The notes beneath the pieces are model-generated. The model worked only from the letters and a program-made list of their open reading frames with translations, was not told the DNA's origin and did not search any database. DNA of 39,798 bases, taken from contig DASZFP010000153.1 in NCBI GenBank assembly GCA_035939615.1, positions 1-39,798 of the forward strand. The letters are read 5' to 3'. Both the position numbers and the translations under genes were made by a program. Shown piece by piece: positions 1 to 6,481 of this stretch. This DNA is from VBCK01 sp035939615 (lineage in GTDB: Bacteria > Pseudomonadota > Gammaproteobacteria > Burkholderiales > Burkholderiaceae_F). Position 1 is the stretch's first letter, and the number at the start of each line of letters is the position of its first letter.

Positions 1-1
1 C

Positions 2-295
2 TTCTCCATCTCGGCTTCTCCTTCGTCGCGGGCCGTTGCGCGAGGCAACAGCACGACCTACACGGTGACCGCGACGGCGATCAACGGCTTTGACGGAACG
101 GTGACATTCCGGGTTCGCGGATTGCCGTCCAGTTCGAGCGCCAGTTTCAACCCTGGCTCGGTGACAGGCCAGGGAACATCGACACTGACCGTGAACACCA
201 ACGCAGCGACGTCAACCGGGACCTTCACATTGAGGATCAGGGGAACCAGCGGCGGCGTGACTCATAGCACCACGGTGCAGCTAGTGGTTCAGTAG
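2..295 (+). CDS. C-terminal Ig-like repeat of a secreted protein (partial, 5' end outside window)
   Basis: The reading frame is open from the window edge to the TAG at 293-295, so this is the end of a longer gene. The visible 97 residues are rich in Ser, Thr and Gly with alternating hydrophobic positions. They follow the pattern SISASPSSRAVARGNSTTY, then GTVTF, then GLPSSSSASFNPGSVTG, then STLTV, and end in TTVQLVV. This is the pattern of bacterial Ig-like beta-sandwich repeats found in tandem at the C-terminus of exported hydrolases and adhesins. Such domains usually help in adhesion or in presenting a catalytic domain outside the cell. Nothing of the catalytic part is visible, so the function of the whole protein is unknown. 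The call as a secreted Ig-like repeat is fairly secure. Confidence 0.7.
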   Translation, partial: FSISASPSSRAVARGNSTTYTVTATAINGFDGTVTFRVRGLPSSSSASFNPGSVTGQGTSTLTVNTNAATSTGTFTLRIRGTSGGVTHSTTVQLVVQ

Positions 296-881
296 ATATG
301 GGCTCTGTCATCGCGACTATCACGAAAAGGAGCCGCAGGAAGATGCCGCTTGTCGACGCTGGCCAGCGCCACAGGAAGCACGCTGAGTTCGTCAAGTTGA
401 GTCCCGCCCAGTCTTCGCGTTGTGGTGAGCGAGGCGGAATGGGATGAAACTTGCCAAGTTGCCAAGTCACGGGATGGTGCCGGGTTTCAGTGGCCGATCG
501 AAGTCCGGTGCCTCCAGCCTATTGACTGAGGTCCCTAAACCCGTGTTCCCGCAGTCCGACCGCCGAGCCTTGCTAAGCGCTCAACCGATGACCCCCGGAG
601 AGATCGACTATGTAGTCGATCAGCTTAAAGCCGAACTGGATGAATTCCGGGTTGCGCGAAAAAGGGAACTGCGAAAGCCGCGCGAGAACATGCTGCAAAG
701 TGACCGGTGCTCTGGCCTGCAACGGGCTGACACTAGACAGCGACGAGCGGCTGCTGGCCGGTGGGCGTATCGTCGGCGAGGCGCTACTCGTCGTCTCGAT
801 GCACCGAGGCTGGTTCCCGCCTTTTGGTCGTCTGATCGTAACCGTCCGGGAACCGACCTTGTAGCCTCGTGGAAACGATCA
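296..881. other. Gene-poor stretch, possible decayed coding remnant
   Basis: No convincing gene is seen. A frame around 585-660 on the plus strand reads like an amphipathic helical protein tail (MTPGEIDYVVDQLKAELDEF), the sort of segment that closes PLP-dependent aminotransferases. It has no recognisable protein before it and runs on into sequence antisense to the PtsN-like gene. It may be the stub of a lost gene. No promoter or terminator is clear. Confidence 0.3.
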
Positions 882-1514
882 CTACCTGACTCCGGGCTGA
901 ATCACATCATTTGGCTGTCGCACCGTTCCCTCCCGAAACACCGCCATCGCGTCGCGCGCGCTTCGGCTGGCATGCAGGCGCTTGCGAAGGCGACGACTCG
1001 ACAGCAATTGCACCGCATCAGCCAGCACGGTCAGGTGCTCCTGAGTGGCCGGCCTTGGCACAAGCAACGCCACCACGTCCGAGACCGGCTTGCCGTCGTG
1101 CGAATCGAATGGAATCGGAGTTCTAAGGTACGCGTAGAAGGCATAGATGCGAGTCAGGCCATCGACGCGCGCGTGCGGTAGCGCGACGCCGTCCCCGACG
1201 CCGGTCGAGCCGGCCTGCTCGCGCTGCGACAGGTTCAACACGACTTCCTGGGCCGAAAGGCCGTGCTGCCGGGACATGTGCTGCCCGATCACATGGAATA
1301 GCTGGCGCTTGGTTGCGACATCCAGGTCGAGGTAGACATCCTCGGGCGACAGGTGCAGAGACAACGAATTCGGCCGTTGCCCTTCGCTCAGATGAAAGCC
1401 TTCAAGCGATTTTGCGTCGCGTCGTCGCGAGACAATTTCGGGAAGATCGGCGACGGAATTGATCACCAAGTCGGCGCCGAGCCGGAGCAATCGCGAGATA
1501 CTGACGCGGACCAC
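882..1514 (-). CDS. PtsN-like PTS IIA (nitrogen-type) protein
   Basis: The C-terminal 150 residues match the EIIA-Ntr/PtsN fold: HLSPEDVYLDL at the start, then GVALPHARV with the phospho-accepting His at about residue 114, then the PIPFDSHDGKPV and QEHL segments typical of the family. PtsN receives phosphate from the PtsP/NPr relay and regulates potassium transport, nitrogen metabolism and envelope stress in the cytoplasm. I chose a GTG start at 1512-1514 because AAGGAGG lies 5 nt upstream; the frame stays open up to an ATG at 1565. This leaves about 50 residues before the IIA domain, longer than usual. That part includes GADLVINSVADLPEIV, which resembles the closing segment of HAD phosphatases. 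A TTG just before SLHLSPEDV would give a normal-length protein. The gene stands alone, without the rpoN-hpf neighbours usual for ptsN, so it is probably a secondary copy. Confidence 0.72.
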   Translation of the reverse strand: MVRVSISRLLRLGADLVINSVADLPEIVSRRRDAKSLEGFHLSEGQRPNSLSLHLSPEDVYLDLDVATKRQLFHVIGQHMSRQHGLSAQEVVLNLSQREQAGSTGVGDGVALPHARVDGLTRIYAFYAYLRTPIPFDSHDGKPVSDVVALLVPRPATQEHLTVLADAVQLLSSRRLRKRLHASRSARDAMAVFREGTVRQPNDVIQPGVR

Positions 1515-2177
1515 AACGCCCTCCTTCAGCTTCGCACGCAGCCTTTGCCGTGCAGGCGCGAACAACCACCCCGGCCCACGACCGGCGTACCAAAGGCGGA
1601 CCCGTCAGATCGTCCAACGCATTGTCCCCGTGGGCGCATAAAAATTGCGTCAAAGTGGCGTCACGGATTACAGGCGAAGGACCGCGGGCGTCAGGACATC
1701 TTACATCTGCCCCGATCGTGATTCCGTTGGCCTCGGTAGACGGCTGGTCAGCCTGGCCAGGCTTTGGTCCGGGGTTTTCTGGCAGCACTGCCTGGCCGAG
1801 ATAGCGGCTTGGCATTCGACATACGACCGCTTTTCGGCGGCCGCAATGTCGGCAGAGGGTCGTGAACGCGGAAATGTTGTCGGTAACGGCGACGCCGGGC
1901 TTTGCCCGCAGTACATGCGGAAGGAGACGCGGCGATGGCCGGAGGTCGGGTATGTGGCGCATCGCGACCAGTGAGACAATGAACAGGGGACACGCCGAAT
2001 TCGACGGTCCCGGCCAGATCCGGTCATCGCGCCCAGGCGCCAAACTTTCGCGAGACCGGACGTTCAAACCCGCTGCCTTTTAAGACCGAATCGAAGGCCG
2101 CGTCCTCTCGATCGTTCTCTCGGCCAAGGTCGCGCAGACCACAGGCTTAGCGCTTTCCGAAGGCGGCGCAGCGTCGG
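1515..2177. other. Non-coding or decayed stretch between ptsN-like and rquA
   Basis: Open frames occur on both strands here, but none has recognisable protein character or a good ribosome binding site in a convincing place. The longest (221 codons, minus strand, 1402-2067) overlaps the 5' part of the PtsN-like gene and has a composition typical of GC-rich shadow frames. An imperfect 10-bp inverted repeat at 2169-2192 overlaps the end of rquA but is not followed by a T-run on the minus strand, so it is not a clear terminator. Confidence 0.4.
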
Positions 2178-3032
2178 CTATCGCCGATGCTGGCGGGTCA
2201 GAACTACCTTCTGGTACAGGTCGCCGAAGAAGGTCGTTTTATGCAAGGTCGCCGGTTCGTGCGTCTGCAGAAGAAACGACTCCACGTCGTTCATCCACAG
2301 GTCGACGGCATACGGCTTGAGCTTGCGGAGTACGAATCGCACGAGCGGCAGCATCGGATGCCAGCGTCGCGGCCGATGGTAGTCGACGATGATGACGCGG
2401 CCGCCCGGTTTGACGATGCGCATCGCTTCGCTCATCGTCGCGCGGCGAACCGGTCGCGGTTGTTCATGCAGCAGGAAGAACAGCAGCACATAGTCGTAAC
2501 TCGCGTTCGAAAAAGAAAGCGACGAAGCGTCGCCATGCCAGAGCTGCACGCGTTCATCGGGTGACAGCTTTTTGGCCAGATTGTCCAATTGGATGGGCAG
2601 AACATCGACTACATCGAGTCTTGCATTCGGGCTCAGGCGTTGGCGCAGACGCAAGGTCAGATTGCCGTAGACACAGCCGATCTGCAAGGTCTGGCCGCCC
2701 AAGGTTTCGCCGAACTCAGCCAGCGACGCGTTGCAGAGTCGGCGGTAGTTGCCGAGCAAAATCAAATTGACCAGCCATTTGCGGTCGAAAAAGTGTACGG
2801 CTTTCGGATGGACATAGGCCCACCAGTACAACTGCGCCAAGTAGCGAGGAATCGGCACGCCGCCGAACGCCGGACCGGCGGACTGCGAAGGCTGGAGTGT
2901 CGTTCGGGAGCATTCCCGGCGTTCCTGGGCGGACGGCAAGTGCGCCTGCGGTTTAGGGTACGGCAGCGGGGCGCCCTGGTGGCCGCCGGCAAGCACTTCA
3001 ACGGAACGCCAGGGGTGGGTGCTAAATCGCAT
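2178..3032 (-). CDS. rquA: RquA-like rhodoquinone biosynthesis methyltransferase homologue
   Basis: Residues 60-284 carry the features I associate with RquA. These are IPRYLAQLYWWAYVHPKAV and FFDRKWLVNLILLGNYRRL ahead of the Rossmann fold, the altered SAM motif CVYGNLT (residues 120-126) in place of the usual GxGxG, VVDVLPIQLDNL, YDYVLLFFLLHEQP, and KPGGRVIIVDYHRP. RquA converts ubiquinone to rhodoquinone, the low-potential quinone used by fumarate reductase and other complexes under low oxygen; it needs SAM and acts at the membrane. I start at the ATG at 3032, giving 284 residues. The first 58 residues are low-complexity, Pro/Gln/Arg-rich and not part of the conserved protein, so a later start is possible; an ATG at 3086 would lengthen it further. 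No strong Shine-Dalgarno was seen for either. It is divergent from the cytochrome c gene. Confidence 0.85.
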   Translation of the reverse strand: MRFSTHPWRSVEVLAGGHQGAPLPYPKPQAHLPSAQERRECSRTTLQPSQSAGPAFGGVPIPRYLAQLYWWAYVHPKAVHFFDRKWLVNLILLGNYRRLCNASLAEFGETLGGQTLQIGCVYGNLTLRLRQRLSPNARLDVVDVLPIQLDNLAKKLSPDERVQLWHGDASSLSFSNASYDYVLLFFLLHEQPRPVRRATMSEAMRIVKPGGRVIIVDYHRPRRWHPMLPLVRFVLRKLKPYAVDLWMNDVESFLLQTHEPATLHKTTFFGDLYQKVVLTRQHRR

Positions 3033-3225
3033 AGACAAGCATGCCACGGATGAGCGCGCAGACAATGTTTGCTGGCGAACATACACGTTCGATCGACAAG
3101 TCTATAAATGCCATCAGCCTCGACGTGAGGCGCGGGGCGACGGCGGGGGCGCTTGGCGCGCCGCGTACGCACGCCCCGGATGAGAAAGGCAAACCGTGCA
3201 CGAAGAAGGAAGCAGGTGCGCAGCA

Positions 3226-4425
3226 ATGCCACTTGTGAAGCTGACGGTGATCCTGTTCGTTGCGGTCGGATGCGCGAACCCGGTATGGGCCGAGCCGTCC
3301 GAGGTCCAGCGCGGCGAGTACCTGGCGCGCGTCGGCGACTGTCTTTCCTGCCATACGGCAAACTCTGGCGAAGCGTTTGCGGGCGGCAATCGGCTCAATA
3401 CGCCGTTTGGCTACATGCTGGCGTCGAACATCACACCCGATCCGGATACCGGGATCGGACGCTGGACGGCCGACCAGTTCTATCGCGCGCTGCACGAGGG
3501 CGTCAACGCGCATGGCGAAGCCATGTATCCGACGATGCCGTACGACTTCTACACGAAGGCTTCGCGCGAGGACATCGACGCGATCTACGCTTACCTCAAG
3601 ACAGTGAAGCCCGTGAAAAATGCCGTCGACGTCAACCACCTGCGCTTTCCGTTCAACCAGCGCTGGTCGATGGCAGTGTGGCGTGAACTGTACTTCAGCG
3701 AGGGTGGCTACAAGCCGAACTCAGCGATGTCCGCATCATGGAATCGTGGTGCCTACTTGGTCGAGGGACTGGGACATTGCAGCGATTGTCACTCGCCGCG
3801 AAATTTTCTCGGGGGCATTGAAAAAAAGAAGGAATTCACCGGTGCTCTGAACGACGGTTGGTTCGGAGTGGATCTGACTTCCGACATCGCGACTGGTCTC
3901 GGCGGCTGGACCATCGACGAAATTGCCTCCTATCTCAAGACCGGCGCGGCAAGCGGCAAGACCACCGCCCTCGGACCCATGCGCGAATACGTACGGACTA
4001 GCACGAGTCACCTGAGCGACGCCGATCTGAAGGCCATGGGCGAATATCTGAAGTCGATTCCCGCCGATTCGCGGCTGCACACCGGCGTCAAACAAGCCGA
4101 TCCTACAGCGCAACAAGGCGCGGCCCTTTACGTCGACAACTGTGGTGGTTGTCACCAGGCCGAGGGTCGTGGGATTGCCGGAGTGGTCCCGCCGCTCGCG
4201 GGGAATGGGTCTGTGGTGGCGTCCGATCCGTCCAATGTCATCAACGTTGTACTTGGTGGCAGTCCGAAGCACGGCGACTATGCGGGGATGCCGCCGTTCG
4301 CGTCGAGCCTCAGCGACGCGCAGATCGTCCAGATCACGAACTATCTGCGCACAAGCTGGGGCAATTCGGCCTTGGCGAACGCGACCACCGAAACCGTCGC
4401 GAAACTGCGGGTACCGGCCAATTGA
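3226..4425 (+). CDS. Exported triheme cytochrome c (dehydrogenase subunit type)
   Basis: The 399-residue protein has a signal peptide (MPLVKLTVILFVAVGCANPVWA, cleavage predicted after VWA) and three CxxCH heme sites: CLSCH at 39-43, CSDCH at 185-189 and CGGCH at 306-310. This three-domain layout, with segments such as SNITPDPDTGIGRW and MPPFASSLSDAQI, is that of the cytochrome c subunit of membrane-bound alcohol, gluconate or sorbitol dehydrogenases. It passes electrons from the dehydrogenase to quinone or a terminal oxidase in the periplasm. No dehydrogenase subunit lies next to it, so it is an orphan or works with a partner encoded elsewhere. A GTG at 3196 would add ten residues before the signal peptide; the ATG at 3226 fits a normal signal peptide better. 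The upstream neighbour, rquA, is divergent and also relates to quinone-linked respiration. Confidence 0.85.
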   Translation: MPLVKLTVILFVAVGCANPVWAEPSEVQRGEYLARVGDCLSCHTANSGEAFAGGNRLNTPFGYMLASNITPDPDTGIGRWTADQFYRALHEGVNAHGEAMYPTMPYDFYTKASREDIDAIYAYLKTVKPVKNAVDVNHLRFPFNQRWSMAVWRELYFSEGGYKPNSAMSASWNRGAYLVEGLGHCSDCHSPRNFLGGIEKKKEFTGALNDGWFGVDLTSDIATGLGGWTIDEIASYLKTGAASGKTTALGPMREYVRTSTSHLSDADLKAMGEYLKSIPADSRLHTGVKQADPTAQQGAALYVDNCGGCHQAEGRGIAGVVPPLAGNGSVVASDPSNVINVVLGGSPKHGDYAGMPPFASSLSDAQIVQITNYLRTSWGNSALANATTETVAKLRVPAN

Positions 4426-4976
4426 GGCCGGAAAGACCGAGAAGTTGCCGCAGTTTGGAAATCGGCACCGTTTTTGTTCCGGCAATTCAAAGTCGACGGG
4501 AAGCCGCCTACGAGGGAATCTATCGAAGCGCGGCCTTCCACGATTGATAGGCATGGGTGCAGATTGCCGAAACGCGGCGCGTCCGACATGTCCGGCCTTT
4601 GCAAAATCTGCTTACGATTTTTGCCGACGGACGGAGCCGCTATGGGTCCAGGGCGTGCGAAAACTACGCCCTCGCCGAATGTCCGGTTCTCGCGATTTGG
4701 CTTGTCGCTTTTGGCAGACCGAAATAGCCGCTGGGGGTCGGATATTCAAAATCGCGTCGGCAATTGAGACCCGATCGCGCGGTCACCAATAACGTCTTGA
4801 GCGGTCCGTGGGTCCGTACGGTTGCCGCTTACGCGGGTGTCGCGACCGTTTCACCGGCCGGTTTCCCTTCAGGCGCAAAATGGTGCTGCGGGCCATGACC
4901 GGGCATGCGGGGCCAATTCCCAAATCGCCGTCATTTGAAAAATCGCGCTCGCAATAAGTTCGCTACTGACCACGCG
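4426..4976. other. Non-coding stretch with degenerate repeats
   Basis: No gene is supported. The stretch is lower in GC than the neighbouring genes. It shares fragments in the same order with 5784-5851: the 14-mer CGAAGCGCGGCCTT at about 4524, and a 33-base stretch at 4873-4905 (GCGCAAAATGGTG...ACCGGGCA) that agrees at about three quarters of positions with 5819-5851. A segment around 4678-4735 (GTCGCTTTTGGCAGAC...) resembles dispersed intergenic repeats known from environmental proteobacterial genomes. These look like remnants of a dispersed element. Confidence 0.45.
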
Positions 4977-5006
4977 CGAAAAAGATGCCGGGCGCGAAGC
5001 CCGGCT
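4977..5006 (-). terminator. Rho-independent terminator of the small exported protein gene
   Basis: On the minus strand a perfect 7-bp GC stem (GCCGGGC, loop of 5, GCCCGGC; plus coordinates 4987-5005) is followed by ATCTTTTTC. It lies 24 bases beyond the stop codon of the gene at 5030-5476. Confidence 0.75.
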
Positions 5007-5029
5007 CGGCACGCATGCGCCCCGCTGTG

Positions 5030-5476
5030 CTATTTGAGATTCAGCACCTGCATAGTCGCAGAGCCGACAGTGCGGCGCATCTTGTCGCGGTCACTAAATG
5101 AGCGGTTGGAAGCCTCAACGGAGCCCTCGACCTTCTTGGAAATTGCGTCCCCCTTTGCGATCCACCCGTCCAAGGCTGCCCAATTCTTATATCTTGTCAC
5201 CAGATAAATATCCGGATCATTTTCCCCGCGTGGCTGTACCGTAAGTACTTCGTAGCTAATGACGTCACCAGCCTGCTTTCCCGCCTCCATGGTCTGCCTC
5301 CATGTAGTGGCGATGAACTTCATGTATTCCTCGAACTTCCCGTTTGCGGTCCGGATGCCAGCCACGTTGACGACCGGCCCTTCTGTGTATGGATGATCTT
5401 CTGCGAGAACGCTGATACTCGTGAACGAAAGGCAAATAAAAGCCGCATGAGCGGCGAACCGCTGGTAGCTTGACAT
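5030..5476 (-). CDS. Small exported protein of unknown function, possible alpha/beta-barrel dimer
   Basis: The 148-residue protein starts with a clear signal peptide (MSSYQRFAAHAAFICLSFTSISVLA, then EDHPY). An AAAGGAGG site 6 nt before the ATG fixes the start. The mature part has the pattern GPVVNVAGIRTANGKFEEYMKF, DIYLVTRYKNWAALDGW, then charged helices. This fits small dimeric alpha/beta-barrel (NIPSNAP or EthD-like) proteins that often bind or modify small molecules. I do not recognise a specific family and assign no function. It is monocistronic, with its own terminator just downstream. Confidence 0.75.
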   Translation of the reverse strand: MSSYQRFAAHAAFICLSFTSISVLAEDHPYTEGPVVNVAGIRTANGKFEEYMKFIATTWRQTMEAGKQAGDVISYEVLTVQPRGENDPDIYLVTRYKNWAALDGWIAKGDAISKKVEGSVEASNRSFSDRDKMRRTVGSATMQVLNLK

Positions 5477-5890
5477 GGCAACCCTCCTTTAATCAGGACC
5501 GGAATGAATGCCGGCCGTCTCGACTCGAAGCGGATTCGGGTCAAGTCATTCTATTTCCGGACTAATCGCCGTTGAACCGCAATCGGCACGAAACCGCCCA
5601 GGGACCGATGAACGTTCGATTCCCAGGGATGAGTCCGACCGATTGCCGGACCAAGCGGGCTTCGCACGGCGATTTACGAGTCCAGGTAGCCGACGTACGA
5701 TTCTGGTGCCCGACTGCGGACATCGGTCGCTGCTGCGATCGGGCCATTAGCTGCCCGATTAACCTGCACTGAAATCGCTCAAACGAAGCGCGGCCTTGAT
5801 CGACCGCTACTCTCCGAGCGCGAAATGGTGTTGCAAGCCACTACCGGACAGACCAAGGAAACTCACGACGTTGCAATGAGAATCGTCTGA
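5477..5890. other. Non-coding stretch with degenerate repeats
   Basis: No gene is supported here. The part 5784-5851 repeats, in degenerate form and the same order, pieces of 4524-4905. The part 5690-5760 (ACGATTCTGGTGCCCGACTG, then CATTAGCTGCCCG) resembles dispersed intergenic repeats of the kind also hinted at near 4680. The promoter of the minus-strand exported protein gene should lie in the first hundred bases, but no clear -35/-10 pair stands out. Confidence 0.4.
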
Positions 5891-6463
5891 ATGTCGGGTA
5901 TTTCTTTGCGGGTGGTTCCGCTTAATGCGGATTTACTTCCGGATTTTCTTCGGTTTTTTGATGGCGTTGCGTTTCAAGACAACCCGCAGTGGTCTTCCTG
6001 CTATTGCCAGTGCTTTTACGAAGACCACCGGACCGTGGAATGGTCGAAGCGGACAGCGGCAGTCAATCGGGAGGCCGCAAGGCGTCGTATCAGCGCCCAG
6101 CAGATGCGGGGTTACCTGGCATATCGAGACGATGAGGTTGTCGGCTGGTGCAATGCGGCGCCGAGGAGGCTTCTTGGCGCACTGGACGCTGAACCCATCG
6201 AAGACTCGAGCGAAGTTGGCACGATCCTGTGCTTCCTGGTTACCCCTTCGCACAGGGGCCAGGGTGTAGCGACAGCTCTGCTTGCAGGCGCTTGCGATGG
6301 GTTCCGGGCGCAAGGGCTGCGATTCGCCGAGGCGAATCCCCGCCCGGGCGCACAAGGCGCCGCCGCAAATCACTTCGGGCCGCTCGCGATGTACCTCGCG
6401 AGCGGCTTTATCCAATGGCGAGCTGACGCCGACGGCAGTGTTTGGGTACGCAAGCCGTTGTGA
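5891..6463 (+). CDS. GNAT-family N-acetyltransferase
   Basis: The 190-residue protein carries the GNAT acetyl-CoA core: EVVGWCNAAPRR (beta 3-4), then GTILCFLVTPSHRGQGVATALLAGA with the R-G-Q-G-V-A pyrophosphate-binding loop at about residues 122-127, then the family-typical FGPLAMYLASGF near the end. Such enzymes transfer an acetyl group from acetyl-CoA to an amine in the cytoplasm. The Trp/Cys-rich N-terminal part (WSSCYCQCFYEDH) occurs in a subgroup of uncharacterised GNAT proteins. The substrate is unknown. It stands alone, convergent with the DUF6351 gene whose stop lies 18 bp away. The ribosome binding site is weak. Confidence 0.85.
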   Translation: MSGISLRVVPLNADLLPDFLRFFDGVAFQDNPQWSSCYCQCFYEDHRTVEWSKRTAAVNREAARRRISAQQMRGYLAYRDDEVVGWCNAAPRRLLGALDAEPIEDSSEVGTILCFLVTPSHRGQGVATALLAGACDGFRAQGLRFAEANPRPGAQGAAANHFGPLAMYLASGFIQWRADADGSVWVRKPL

Positions 6464-6481
6464 ATTCCGTGGACCCGAATA

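Noticed and set aside
444..1181. A 245-codon plus-strand open frame
   Set aside because: More than a third is antisense to the PtsN-like gene and has Arg-rich shadow composition; only a short early segment looks protein-like and is noted as a possible remnant.
1402..2067. A 221-codon minus-strand open frame
   Set aside because: It overlaps the 5' part of the PtsN-like gene, has no recognisable domain and no good ribosome binding site.
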